The notes: generated by a model not told the origin, from the sequence alone. Shown: positions 22,009 to 30,956, numbered from the stretch's first letter. The stretch: 64,000 nucleotides of DNA from Dongia mobilis (GCF_004363235.1 NZ_SNYW01000007.1:545064-609063); one strand, 5' to 3'. Translations and numbers: made by a program.

Positions 22009-25000
22009 TCAGTGGAAGTCCCGGCTGCGGCTGGCAAGCGCCGGCTTTCCCCGCGAAACCGGTGGGGCTTTGCGCTCCCTGGCGTCGCCGCCTTGCGGCC
22101 GCGTCACCTCGTCGGCCCGGGCCGGCTGGTGGGCCAGTCTCTCGCTGCCGCCATCCTCGCGCAGCCGGTCCAGCAGACCGGTCATGTCGACGAGGCGCTC
22201 GGCCACCACATGTACCACCTGGTGCGGCGCCTTGCCCTCGATCTGCACGCGGCCCTGGCAGCCGACCAGATGCGCCCCCATGACGATGGCGCGGGCCTCG
22301 GAAAAGAGGCGCGGCCAGACCACCAGATTGGCGATGCCGTATTCGTCCTCCAGCGTCATGAAGATGACGCCGCTGGCCGTACCCGGCCGCTGCCGCACCA
22401 GGACGAGGCCGGCCACGAACACCTTCTGCCCGTTCCTGAGATGGCCGAGCTGGTGGCAGGGGGTGACGCCGCGCCGCCGCAGGATCTCGCGCAGGAAGGC
22501 GAGCGGGTGCTTTTTCAGCGACAGGCGCAGGCTGCGGTAATCCTCCAGCACATGCTGCGACAGCGGCATCTCGGGCAGCGGTGCCGGTGGTGCGGGCGCC
22601 AGGTCGAGCTGGCCGAGGAGCGGCAGCGGCGCCGTCCCCAGGGCCTTCACCGCCCAGAGCGCCTGACGCCGGTCGAGGCCGAGCGAGCGGAAGGCATCCG
22701 CCTCGGCGAGGCGCGCGAGGGTCGCGGGCGAGAGCCGGGCGCGCTGCCACAGATCGGCGACGCTGCGATAGCCCGTGCCGCGCCGCGCCGCCAGCTGGCG
22801 CATCTCCGCCTCCTTGAGGCCGGTGATCTGGCGGAAGCCCAGTTGCAGGGCGAGATGGCGGTCGAGGCGCACGCGCGCCGCCAGTGCGCGGCGCTCGTCC
22901 TGGCGGTCGCGCAAGGGGCGCTGTTTGGGCGCGGCATCCAGGCGCACGACATCGTTGTCCCAGTCGCTGACATTGACATCGACCGGACGGATGACGACGC
23001 CATGCTCGTCGGCGTCGTGGACGATCTGCGCCGGGGCATAGAAGCCCATCGGCTGGCTGTTGAGGAGGGCGGCGGCGAAGATCACCGGGTAGTGGCACTT
23101 CAGCCAGGCTGAGACATAGACCAGGAGGGCGAAGCTGGCGGCGTGGCTTTCCGGGAAGCCGTAATTGGCAAAGCCCTCGATCTGGCGGAAGCAGCGATCG
23201 GCGAAATCGGGCGCGTAGCCGTTCCGCAGCATGCCGGCCATGAAGCGGTCGCGGAAGGTCTGGATCGTGCCGACCTTCTTGAAGGCGGCCATCGAACGCC
23301 GCAGCTCGTCGGCCTGGGTCGGGCTGAAGCCGGCCCCGTCGATGGCGATCTTCATCACCTGTTCCTGGAACAGCGGCACGCCATGGGTCTTCCTGAGGAT
23401 GTGCTGCAAGCCCTGCGGCGATTCGGAAGGCTCCTTGCCGTCGCGGCGGCGCAAGTAAGGATGCACCATGTCGCCCTGGATCGGGCCGGGGCGCACGATC
23501 GCCACCTCGATGACGAGGTCGTAGAACGAGCGGGGGCGGAGGCGCGGCAGCATCGACATCTGCGCCCGGCTCTCCACCTGGAAGACGCCGACGGAATCGG
23601 CGGCGCACAGCATGTCATAGGTGGCCGGATCCTCGGCCGGCACATTGGCGAGGGTGAGGACGCGCCCCTCATGCCGGCGGAGGAAGTCGAAGGCGCGGCG
23701 GATGCAGCTCAGCATGCCGAGCGCCAGGATGTCGACCTTCATCAGGCCGAGCGCCTCGAGATCGTCCTTGTCCCACTGGATGACGGTGCGGTCGGCCATC
23801 GCCGCATTCTCGATCGGCACCACCCGGGAGAGCGGCCCTTTCGAGATGACGAAGCCGCCGACATGCTGCGACAGATGCCGCGGCATGCCGGTGAGCTCGC
23901 GGGCCAGATCGAGGGTGAGGCGCAGGCGCCGGTCGGCGGGATCAAGCCCGGCCTCGCGGATCTGCGCGTCGCCCACCGCCGCCTGCGACCAGCCCCAGAT
24001 GGTCTTGGCGATGCGCCCGATCGCATCCTCGGACAGGCCCATCACGCGCCCGACATCGCGCAAAGCCGCACGGGAGCGGTAGCAGATGATGGTGGCGGCG
24101 AGGCCGGCGCGGTGACGGCCGTATTTCCCATAGATGTACTGGATGATCTCCTCGCGCCGCTCATGCTCGAAATCGACGTCGATATCGGGCGGCTCGTTGC
24201 GCGCCGTGCTGATGAAGCGCTCGAACAGCAGGTCGGACTTGACCGGATCGATCGCGGTGATGCCGAGGCAATAGCAGACCACCGAATTGGCGGCCGAGCC
24301 GCGCCCCTGGTGCAGGATGCCGAGGCGCCGCGCCTCGCGCACGATGTCGCGCACGGTCAGGAAATAGCGCGCGTAATCCATCTCCTCGATGAGGGCGAAT
24401 TCATGCTCGATCTTGGCGCGGATCGCCGGCGTGACCCCGTCCGGATAGCGCCAGGCGGCGCCTTCCCAGGTGAAGCGCTTGAGGCTTTCGAGCGGCGTCT
24501 CGCCGGGCGTCACCACCTCTTCCGGATATTCGTATCTGAGCTCGCGCAGGGAGAAGGCGAGCTTGCCGGCGATCTCGGCCGAGCGTGCGACCGCCGCCTC
24601 GAAGCCGCGGAACAGGCGCCGCATCTCGGCTGCGTCCTTCAGGTGCCGCTCGGCATTCTTTTCGATCCGGTAGCCGGCATTGTCGATGGTGCAGCCCTCG
24701 CGCACACAGGTCAGCACGTCATGGAGCGCCTTGCGCGCCGGCACGTGATAGCGCACCTCGTTGATGGCGACGCTCGCCAGCCCGGCCGCATCGGCCAGCC
24801 CCTGCAGCAGGATGAGGCGCCGGAGATCGTCGCCGCGATAGAGATGGGCGAGGGCGAGATAGCCGTCCGCGCCGAAATCCGCGCGGAAGCGGCGCAGGAA
24901 ACCGGCGAAATCGTGGTTGCTGTCCGCCAGATTCGCCGGCGGCACCAGGATCGCGACCATGCCCTCCCGCGCCGCCGCGAGATCTGCGTAATCGAGGTGA

Positions 25001-25377
25001 CACGCGCCCTTGGGCGCGCGGCGGCGCCCCAGCGTCAGCAATTCGGAGAGGCGGCCATAGGCGGCGCGGTCGCGCGGATAGACGAGGATGTCGGGCGCGT
25101 CGCGGAAACGGAGGCGGCAGCCGACCAGGAGGCGGATGCCGGCCTTCTCGCAGCCCACCAAAGCGCGCACGATGCCGGAGAGGGAATTGCCATCGGCGAT
25201 GCCCAGCGCATTCATGCCAAGGGCGGCGGCGGCCAGAGCCAGTTCCTCGGCATGCGAGGCGGCCTCGAGGAAGCTGTAATTGGTCATCGCGGATAGCTCG
25301 ACGTAAGGCGGTGACGCTGTGCCGCGCGCCGTGCCGCCGCGATCTGCGGGGGTTTCCGGAAAGGCCACGACCGGCAT
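22009..25377 (-). CDS. dnaE2: Error-prone DNA polymerase III alpha subunit (DnaE2/ImuC)
   Basis: The catalytic subunit of the alphaproteobacterial mutasome, which copies past DNA lesions after SOS induction. The 1,122-residue protein has the N-terminal PHP domain (ELSAMTNYSFLEAASHAEEL), the polymerase palm with the catalytic acidic motif PPDIDVDFEHERREEII near residue 400, and a C-terminal OB-fold region. The motif GRGSAANSVVCYCLGIT precedes the acidic motif as in all DnaE proteins. It lies 9 bases after imuB and so is the third gene of an imuA-imuB-dnaE2 operon. Confidence 0.95.
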   Translation of the reverse strand: MPVVAFPETPADRGGTARGTASPPYVELSAMTNYSFLEAASHAEELALAAAALGMNALGIADGNSLSGIVRALVGCEKAGIRLLVGCRLRFRDAPDILVYPRDRAAYGRLSELLTLGRRRAPKGACHLDYADLAAAREGMVAILVPPANLADSNHDFAGFLRRFRADFGADGYLALAHLYRGDDLRRLILLQGLADAAGLASVAINEVRYHVPARKALHDVLTCVREGCTIDNAGYRIEKNAERHLKDAAEMRRLFRGFEAAVARSAEIAGKLAFSLRELRYEYPEEVVTPGETPLESLKRFTWEGAAWRYPDGVTPAIRAKIEHEFALIEEMDYARYFLTVRDIVREARRLGILHQGRGSAANSVVCYCLGITAIDPVKSDLLFERFISTARNEPPDIDVDFEHERREEIIQYIYGKYGRHRAGLAATIICYRSRAALRDVGRVMGLSEDAIGRIAKTIWGWSQAAVGDAQIREAGLDPADRRLRLTLDLARELTGMPRHLSQHVGGFVISKGPLSRVVPIENAAMADRTVIQWDKDDLEALGLMKVDILALGMLSCIRRAFDFLRRHEGRVLTLANVPAEDPATYDMLCAADSVGVFQVESRAQMSMLPRLRPRSFYDLVIEVAIVRPGPIQGDMVHPYLRRRDGKEPSESPQGLQHILRKTHGVPLFQEQVMKIAIDGAGFSPTQADELRRSMAAFKKVGTIQTFRDRFMAGMLRNGYAPDFADRCFRQIEGFANYGFPESHAASFALLVYVSAWLKCHYPVIFAAALLNSQPMGFYAPAQIVHDADEHGVVIRPVDVNVSDWDNDVVRLDAAPKQRPLRDRQDERRALAARVRLDRHLALQLGFRQITGLKEAEMRQLAARRGTGYRSVADLWQRARLSPATLARLAEADAFRSLGLDRRQALWAVKALGTAPLPLLGQLDLAPAPPAPLPEMPLSQHVLEDYRSLRLSLKKHPLAFLREILRRRGVTPCHQLGHLRNGQKVFVAGLVLVRQRPGTASGVIFMTLEDEYGIANLVVWPRLFSEARAIVMGAHLVGCQGRVQIEGKAPHQVVHVVAERLVDMTGLLDRLREDGGSERLAHQPARADEVTRPQGGDARERKAPPVSRGKPALASRSRDFH

Positions 25378-25386
25378 GCGGCACCT

Positions 25387-27006
25387 TCAGGCGAAGATGC
25401 CGTGCAGGAACCAGCGCGGCGGCGTTTGCCGCCCTGGTTGCACCCGGCCCGCCTGACCCCGCCCCGCCTGGTAAAGCCCGCTGCGATAGAGCCAGAAGCG
25501 GCGGCCGTCCTCGATTTCGACCCGGTAATAGTCACGTGTCTCGGCAGCGTCATCCGCCGCCTGCCACCATTCCGGGCGCAGGCGCTCCGGCCCTTCCGCC
25601 CGGGCGACCCGGTGCAGCACATGGCGCCAGCGGAAGGAAAGCGGCGGGTCGTCCGGCACTGGCGCCATGGCATCGATCGGCTCCGGCGGGCTGAGCAGGC
25701 GGATGGGGCGCGGCGGCAGGTCGGCCTGCCAATCCGCTGCTCTCTTCTGCAAGGGCGGCACGAAGGCAACGGCCCGTTCCGGCAGGTGGCCGGCGATCGC
25801 CTCCGGCCGCGCGATCGCCTGCGCGCCGAAACGGTTGCCGAGGCGGTCGATCAAGGGCGCGATATCCGCCATCTCGCCGAGGGCGCGGCCCATCATCTCT
25901 GCCTGCCGCCGCGCCATCGGCTGGGTGGCGAGGGCGGCCAGGCTCATGCGTTCGATCCCCGGGCCGGGGTCGAGGGCTTCCGCCTTCTCCAGCAGCAATT
26001 TGAGGAGGTGCTTTTCATCCTGGCTGGGCTGCGCCGTGCCGATGATGCAGCCCGGCGCCGTGTCGTCCAGGCGATGCAGCACCAGGCCGAGGCGGCGCAG
26101 GCCGAGATCCCGCGTGACCAGATCCGCGAGCAGGCGCTTCAGCAAATTCCCGGCCGCCAGCGCCACCTGTTCCGGCGTCGCGATCGGCTCGGCGAAGACC
26201 AGGCTGACGCGGTGGTCGGGCTGGGGGAGGAGCGGCGACAAGGTCTCCGCCGCCTGGCCCAGGGCCTGGTCGAGGCGGGTCAGCAAAGCCGGGCCGAAGC
26301 GCTGCACGATATCGGCGCGGGGCAGCGGATAGAGCGCGCCGATGCGGCGCAAACCCAGCCGGTCGAGGGCGGCGGCGGTGGCATCGTCGAGGCGCAGCGC
26401 CCGCACCGGCAGGGCTTCCAGCGCCGCCGCCACACTGCCCGGCGGCAGGATGCTCTCCTCGCCGCCGAAACGGGCGCAAGCCCAGGCGGCGCCGATCGTC
26501 CCCGCGATGGCGCCGCGCGCAGCGAAGCCCTGGCGCCGCAGCCGGGCGAGGGCATCGCGCAGCAGGTTGGCCTCGCCCCCCCACAGATGCGCGCAGCCGG
26601 TGATGTCGGCGAGGATGCCGTCCGGCGCATCCGCAGCGGCATGGGGCGAGAAGCGCGTCGCCCAATGCGCCAGCTGGTGCAGGGCAGCAAGATCGCCGGC
26701 GGGGTCGGCCGCCTCGACCAGCGCCTCCGGCACGCAGGCCAGCGCATCGGCCAGGCGCTGGCCCGGGGCAAGGCCGCGCGCCAGGGCGCGCGCATCGGCG
26801 GCATGGATGAGGCGCAGATTGCCATCGCGCCGCACCAGCAGCAGCGGCCGCGTCTCAGCCGGTTCGGCGGCGTTCGCCGCGCCCGTTTCCTGCAAGGGGC
26901 CCGTTTCCTGCAAGGGGCCCGTCTCCCGCATCCGGCGGCGCCACCAGCGGTCGCTCGGCCAGAGCGGCAGAAAGAGGGAGAGATAGCGTCGCTTCGCGCC
27001 ATCCAT
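25387..27006 (-). CDS. imuB: Y-family polymerase-like protein ImuB
   Basis: A DinB/UmuC-like protein of 539 residues that in the family lacks polymerase activity and links ImuA, DnaE2 and the beta clamp. It begins MDGAKRRYLSLFLPLWPSDR, with a GGAGGAG ribosome site upstream. The core has the sequence DGILADITGCAHLWGGEANL and a helix-hairpin-helix-like part near LDRLGLRRIGALYPLPRADI. The N-terminus holds a duplicated segment, TGPLQETGPLQETG. Its first 152 bases overlap the end of imuA in another frame. Confidence 0.93.
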   Translation of the reverse strand: MDGAKRRYLSLFLPLWPSDRWWRRRMRETGPLQETGPLQETGAANAAEPAETRPLLLVRRDGNLRLIHAADARALARGLAPGQRLADALACVPEALVEAADPAGDLAALHQLAHWATRFSPHAAADAPDGILADITGCAHLWGGEANLLRDALARLRRQGFAARGAIAGTIGAAWACARFGGEESILPPGSVAAALEALPVRALRLDDATAAALDRLGLRRIGALYPLPRADIVQRFGPALLTRLDQALGQAAETLSPLLPQPDHRVSLVFAEPIATPEQVALAAGNLLKRLLADLVTRDLGLRRLGLVLHRLDDTAPGCIIGTAQPSQDEKHLLKLLLEKAEALDPGPGIERMSLAALATQPMARRQAEMMGRALGEMADIAPLIDRLGNRFGAQAIARPEAIAGHLPERAVAFVPPLQKRAADWQADLPPRPIRLLSPPEPIDAMAPVPDDPPLSFRWRHVLHRVARAEGPERLRPEWWQAADDAAETRDYYRVEIEDGRRFWLYRSGLYQAGRGQAGRVQPGRQTPPRWFLHGIFA

Positions 27007-27769
27007 GTTCGGTCTCCTCCAGAAGCCAATGGCCCGGCCGCCCGCCGCGGCAGCGCGTGAGTTCGATCTGCCAGCGTGCTGGGCCGGGGAGTGTCGCCTG
27101 CCGGTTGGTCGCCGAAGACAGCGCTGCCGAGGGTTGCGGCTGGATGCGCCAGCGCGTCTGCGCCGCGATCGGCTGGGCGAGCCAGGTGCGCATCCGCGCG
27201 GCCGAGCGCCCGCGCCGGATGATGCAGGCGGGGACGCCGCTCTTCTCCGCCGCCAGTTGCAGGCGCCGGCTCTGGGTGAGGTCGAGCGGCCCCACCTCGC
27301 CCACAAGCAGGCAGAGGCCCGGCACCCGCAACGCCTCCTCCAGCGCCCAGAGGGTCTCCTCGTTACGCCGGGTGAGCAGGTGGACGAGGCGCGCGGGATC
27401 GCATCCCCCTTGCGGCAGGGCGCGGGCATAGAGATCGCGCTGCGTGGCCACCCACAGCGTCTGGCCCGGCCGCGCCACCTGCGCCCGGCCGAGGAGGCGC
27501 ATGACGATGCCGGCGGCAAGGCCCGCCTCCTCGAGATCGCCATCCGCCCCGGCGAATTCATGCAGCGCGCCAAGCTCAAGCCCGCCCGCCGGCAGATGCC
27601 GGTCGATGGCGGCGACCCCCCAATTGAGCGTCGCCATGCCGGCTGTCGTGCCGGCATCGGCTGTCGCTCCCCGCTCCAGCAGCCCGATCCGCCGCCGCAG
27701 CGCCGCGAGGCCGGGCCGTTCGGCCGGGTCCGGTTTTTCGGGCTGGGGTGGGGCTTGCCGCTGCTTCAT
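26855..27769 (-). CDS. imuA: RecA-like mutagenesis accessory protein ImuA
   Basis: The first gene of the SOS mutasome operon. ImuA is a 304-residue RecA-related protein that helps ImuB and DnaE2 act at damaged DNA. Visible features are GVAAIDRHLPAGGLELGALH near residue 50, in the place of a P-loop, and ALEEALRVPGLCLLVGEVGP. Its C-terminal 50 residues are encoded by the same DNA as the start of imuB, an unusually long overlap, and include the repeated GPLAGNGPLAGNG. A LexA box lies 42 bases upstream of the start. Confidence 0.92.
   Translation of the reverse strand: MKQRQAPPQPEKPDPAERPGLAALRRRIGLLERGATADAGTTAGMATLNWGVAAIDRHLPAGGLELGALHEFAGADGDLEEAGLAAGIVMRLLGRAQVARPGQTLWVATQRDLYARALPQGGCDPARLVHLLTRRNEETLWALEEALRVPGLCLLVGEVGPLDLTQSRRLQLAAEKSGVPACIIRRGRSAARMRTWLAQPIAAQTRWRIQPQPSAALSSATNRQATLPGPARWQIELTRCRGGRPGHWLLEETEHGWREATLSLPLSAALAERPLVAPPDAGDGPLAGNGPLAGNGRGERRRTG
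26882..26917. repeat. 18-bp tandem duplication inside the imuA/imuB overlap
   Basis: Two identical 18-base copies (CCCGTTTCCTGCAAGGGG on the plus strand) sit side by side. Being a multiple of three, they add GPLQET to ImuB and GPLAGN to ImuA without breaking either frame. Confidence 0.8.
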
Positions 27770-27810
27770 ATTCTTTTTTTGTTCTCTATCTGGGCAGAGT
27801 CAAGTCATGA

Positions 27811-27825
27811 GAACATTTAACGAAC
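27811..27825. promoter_or_regulatory. Alphaproteobacterial LexA (SOS) box
   Basis: GAAC-ATTTAAC-GAAC on the plus strand reads GTTCGTTAAATGTTC on the minus strand, a perfect GTTC-N7-GTTC direct repeat, the known LexA site in alphaproteobacteria. It lies 42 bases upstream of imuA, which fits SOS control of the mutasome operon. It also sits 7 bases before a plausible -35 of the divergent gene at 27892, so it could affect both directions. Confidence 0.88.
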
Positions 27826-27832
27826 ATTCTGG

Positions 27833-27862
27833 TTGACGTATGGAGAAAGCGTGTGGTATTTT
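27833..27862 (+). promoter_or_regulatory. Candidate promoter of the unrecognised gene at 27892
   Basis: TTGACG and TATTTT are spaced 18 bases apart, with a predicted start of transcription near 27869 and the ATG at 27892 after a GGAG. The closeness of the LexA box suggests, but does not show, SOS influence on this promoter. Confidence 0.5.
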
Positions 27863-27891
27863 ACGTAAAACAAGTCCTGGAGCGTTTCCCG

Positions 27892-30090
27892 ATGCGTCGC
27901 CCCATACCCAGTGTCTCTCTTCTGAGTAAAAACCTGAATCGCCCGAAAACGGGCCAGGAAACGTCGGTGGAACCCCCACCCGAGCCAGATCCGGATTATG
28001 AGAAAAAGCTAAATCTGGCGTCCCATCTCCACAGCCAGGGCGTCAACCCGCTCCGCTGGCAGGAGGCGGACCCGGCGCCCCATGAGGCGCAGCGGCGCTA
28101 TCGCGAGACAGGGCAGGTGCCGGAGGAGATGTTTGTCGCCAACGACCGGCTCTATCGCCGGACGCCGGCCATCGCCGCCACCAGGGCCCAGGGTCAGGAT
28201 GCGCTCGACGTCTATCTCGGTGCCGCCCCCAAGCCGGTTGCCGAATTGGTGCCGGTCGGCGAGGTGCCTCTGCGTCACCCGCTCGGCAACCGGCCTGACA
28301 GGCTGCCCGACGGCGACGCCGCCCTCGACCGCTATCGTCGCTATGCGGCCCTCGGCATCGATCCCGACTCCGGCCATGACGGCGATGCCATCCCGCATCA
28401 CCTGCAGGATGGCCTGAAGCGCGCCGTGACCGATGCCGCGGGCCGCGAGCGGCCGCTGGGCATTCCCGGCGTTTACCGCAACCCGGATGACGGCTTCTTC
28501 TATCTGGCCCACAGCGGCACAGAGGAACGCGCCGCAGTCAAGGAACTGCGCCGCCGCCTCGCCACGGAAAAGATGGCGCGAATGGGCGGCGCCGAACCGA
28601 TCGCTGCCAACGACAACGATCCCGAGATCGACGAAGAAGTGGCGCAGTTCTACTGGCGGGAGGGGGCGCAGCAATCGGAAACAAGAGACGGCAATGGTAC
28701 CAAAGACTCCCCCACGAAATCGTCCGGAAATCCCACGCAAGCCGCTGTTGAAACAAGGGCGCGTCTCGAAGAACTGATCCAGGCGATCGAACAGCACCAG
28801 AAAGGCGTTACCCTTTCTTCCCGACAGGCCAAGCTCCTGGGAATCGTTGATCGGTCATTTGCCCAGCACAGGCTCGAAATCGACCTGGCTGCCGTCGATA
28901 CGGCTCGGTTGCGCCGCATCATGAATCTCCAGGAAGATTCGGAAGAAGAGCAGGAAGCGCCACTATCGGCTGAAGAGGAAAAAATCGCCACCAATGCGGT
29001 AACCCGTGCCGCTGCGATGGGCAGCATTGCCGAAGCTGCACACCTCGGAAGGAGTTCGATGATACCGGCGCGGACCATCACGGCTCTTGCTGCCGATGCC
29101 GTCAAGGGAACGGCGGCTGGCGCCATAGCCTTGCCTGCCGCAGTCGCCGGCCTTCTTGTTGCCATGACAAAACCGGCTGGTCCTGAACACGAAGCCATAT
29201 GGGAAGCGTTGACGGAGGCTCAATGGCATGCCGCCCAGCCGGAATTTCCGGATTCTGCCGATCAAGGCGAAGAAGCGGGCAGTGTTCCGTTGCATGCCGT
29301 CAACGACAATCAGCCCGACCCGGCAAACGACAACGACCCGTCGCGGGGACCGAACCTGACCGCGACCACGGCCGCCACCGTGGCCACCGGGCTGCTGGCA
29401 GATGAGGTGAGCGAGCCCGGCTTCACGCCGCCCGAGAAATTCGATCCGGATTCGCAGGACATGCGCGACTTCCAGGAGGATTTCGCCCATGCCATCCTGC
29501 AGGGCCAATTGCCGGAGATATGGCTGAATGGAAAGCGGCTGACAGCGCCCAATCCCGGGGGGATGCTGGGAGGAGAGGCCGCCAGAAATCTCGACCAGAA
29601 ACTTGCTGTGGAAGTCGCCAAGGCCTTAAATCAATGTCGAAATGTCACCGACATTAAGCAGGCTGGCGGATGGCCAAAAGAGAAGCAGTTCCGAATCAAG
29701 GACATCGAGACAAAAGGCAACCTAAACAGCGTCAGTCTTGATGTCTCCTTCACCTTCAATCACGGAGCATTCACATGCATGTATCACCTCAATGGCGTTG
29801 ATACAAACGCCAAGGGACAGCCAAATTCTCGAGAAAGCAAGGTGCCTATTCGCATGCGAGAGAATATCGAAAAAATTCATCGCTTGTCCGACAGCATCAG
29901 CCGGAGATTTGCACATGAAGATGTCTTAAAGCGGGCCGGTTACGCATACGACTGGATAAAAAAAGCAACTCAAAATGATGACGCCGAGATCGACAGGAAC
30001 ATCGCAGATTTCATGAAAAATGTATTTAGCTGTTCCAGAATCGTACGAGAGTGCTGGCGTACACAACCAGTCAAGCGAGGCCGCGAGTAG
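27892..30090 (+). CDS. Unrecognised large modular protein, possible polymorphic toxin
   Basis: I do not recognise this 732-residue protein. The N-terminal half is Pro/Arg/Asp-rich, with phrases such as GVNPLRWQEADPAPHEAQRR and GIPGVYRNPDDGFFYLAHSG. A helical, Glu-rich stretch follows around residues 285-365. One hydrophobic helix pair, near ALAADAVKGTAAGAIALPAA and VAGLLVAMTKPAG, lies at about residues 400-435. An Asn/Asp/Pro-rich linker (AVNDNQPDPANDNDPSRGP) leads to a C-terminal domain of roughly 190 residues. The DNA of that domain is only about 40-43% GC in lines I counted, against about 75% in the N-terminal part. That mosaic plus the unknown gene behind it suggests a toxin/immunity pair; this is inference. 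No signal peptide is seen. An ATG after GGAG is preferred over the upstream GTG at 27853. Confidence 0.6.
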   Translation: MRRPIPSVSLLSKNLNRPKTGQETSVEPPPEPDPDYEKKLNLASHLHSQGVNPLRWQEADPAPHEAQRRYRETGQVPEEMFVANDRLYRRTPAIAATRAQGQDALDVYLGAAPKPVAELVPVGEVPLRHPLGNRPDRLPDGDAALDRYRRYAALGIDPDSGHDGDAIPHHLQDGLKRAVTDAAGRERPLGIPGVYRNPDDGFFYLAHSGTEERAAVKELRRRLATEKMARMGGAEPIAANDNDPEIDEEVAQFYWREGAQQSETRDGNGTKDSPTKSSGNPTQAAVETRARLEELIQAIEQHQKGVTLSSRQAKLLGIVDRSFAQHRLEIDLAAVDTARLRRIMNLQEDSEEEQEAPLSAEEEKIATNAVTRAAAMGSIAEAAHLGRSSMIPARTITALAADAVKGTAAGAIALPAAVAGLLVAMTKPAGPEHEAIWEALTEAQWHAAQPEFPDSADQGEEAGSVPLHAVNDNQPDPANDNDPSRGPNLTATTAATVATGLLADEVSEPGFTPPEKFDPDSQDMRDFQEDFAHAILQGQLPEIWLNGKRLTAPNPGGMLGGEAARNLDQKLAVEVAKALNQCRNVTDIKQAGGWPKEKQFRIKDIETKGNLNSVSLDVSFTFNHGAFTCMYHLNGVDTNAKGQPNSRESKVPIRMRENIEKIHRLSDSISRRFAHEDVLKRAGYAYDWIKKATQNDDAEIDRNIADFMKNVFSCSRIVRECWRTQPVKRGRE

Positions 30091-30125
30091 GCAAATGCCA
30101 GCAGTGCCCAATTGAGAGGGGTACA

Positions 30126-30953
30126 ATGCCCGATAGATTCAAATCCACCTGGGTACCAGTCCCACGCAGCCCCACAGAACGTTGGAAACAGGCAGTATCC
30201 TATGAAGTTGGCATGCTGCCCGACGAACTCGATGACTTTGGCGTCGCTTTGAAGCGCAAGTTTCCAGGCGGGATCATCTATGTCGCGCCGATGCACCCGC
30301 CACCAAAGTGGGAATCTGCGGCACAACCGATTCAGGACAATCTCGAATTTTCAGTGAAGGGAAAACGATTCGACTCGTTTATGGAAGCAGGACTTGCCAC
30401 GAACCAGGCGCATGCCCTCTTTCGCTTCCCCTGGCCGGACGAATTTGAAACCGGGGATAAAGACAGCATGCTGAATGACCGCGAAGCAATAGGGCGTGGA
30501 TCACATCAGGACTACCGAAGAATGGGACGCTGCTTTCAGATTTCCTGGAGTGGCAGGAATACCGAATTTTCTCCCCATCGGTTCAGGGAGCACCGCGACA
30601 GTGGCGAGACTCTCGACTGCGAGTTTCGTTTCATTACGTCGTCCATCAAGATCAGTATCCATTATGACGCCGAAGATGCCGAGGTTGTGTCATTCTTACA
30701 CGACGTGGAAAACGTCCTCTTGCAGAATACCACCTGCGACTTCGCCAGCTATGATCCCTGTACACACGAGATCATTAACCCGAATCGGCAGGACGCAACG
30801 CAGCGCCGGAGTCTCGGTATGGTTCGCTATGCTTCCCTCAACGACCATACCTATTTCGGGTGGTGCCATCGAAATGGCAGACCGCCCGAAGTCATGGGCC
30901 CGCGTCCCGAGGTGCGGGCAGCGTTCCGGCGCGAGGCGGGGTTGGAGCCCTGA
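30126..30953 (+). CDS. Unrecognised protein, possible immunity partner
   Basis: A 275-residue protein with no family I can name. It begins MPDRFKSTWVPVPRSPTERW after a strong GAGAGGGG site, 35 bases behind the large modular gene. It looks soluble: no membrane segment or signal peptide is visible, and it is rich in aromatic and charged residues (FRFPWPDEFETGDKDS, NHTYFGW-like aromatic clusters near the end). GC content is lower than its surroundings, like the C-terminal part of the preceding gene, which suggests that both arrived together. If the first gene is a toxin, this would be the obvious immunity candidate. Confidence 0.6.
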   Translation: MPDRFKSTWVPVPRSPTERWKQAVSYEVGMLPDELDDFGVALKRKFPGGIIYVAPMHPPPKWESAAQPIQDNLEFSVKGKRFDSFMEAGLATNQAHALFRFPWPDEFETGDKDSMLNDREAIGRGSHQDYRRMGRCFQISWSGRNTEFSPHRFREHRDSGETLDCEFRFITSSIKISIHYDAEDAEVVSFLHDVENVLLQNTTCDFASYDPCTHEIINPNRQDATQRRSLGMVRYASLNDHTYFGWCHRNGRPPEVMGPRPEVRAAFRREAGLEP

Positions 30954-30956
30954 ACG

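Noticed and set aside
21334-25296. Two long plus-strand frames opposite dnaE2
   Set aside because: DnaE2 is fully conserved on the minus strand, and the frames carry no recognisable protein motif.
27853-27891. GTG at 27853 as start of the large unknown gene
   Set aside because: It overlaps the predicted -10 at 27857 and has no ribosome site; the ATG at 27892 has GGAG upstream.
29580-30780. Insertion sequence or prophage remnant
   Set aside because: GC falls, but no transposase, integrase, terminal repeats or phage structural gene is visible.
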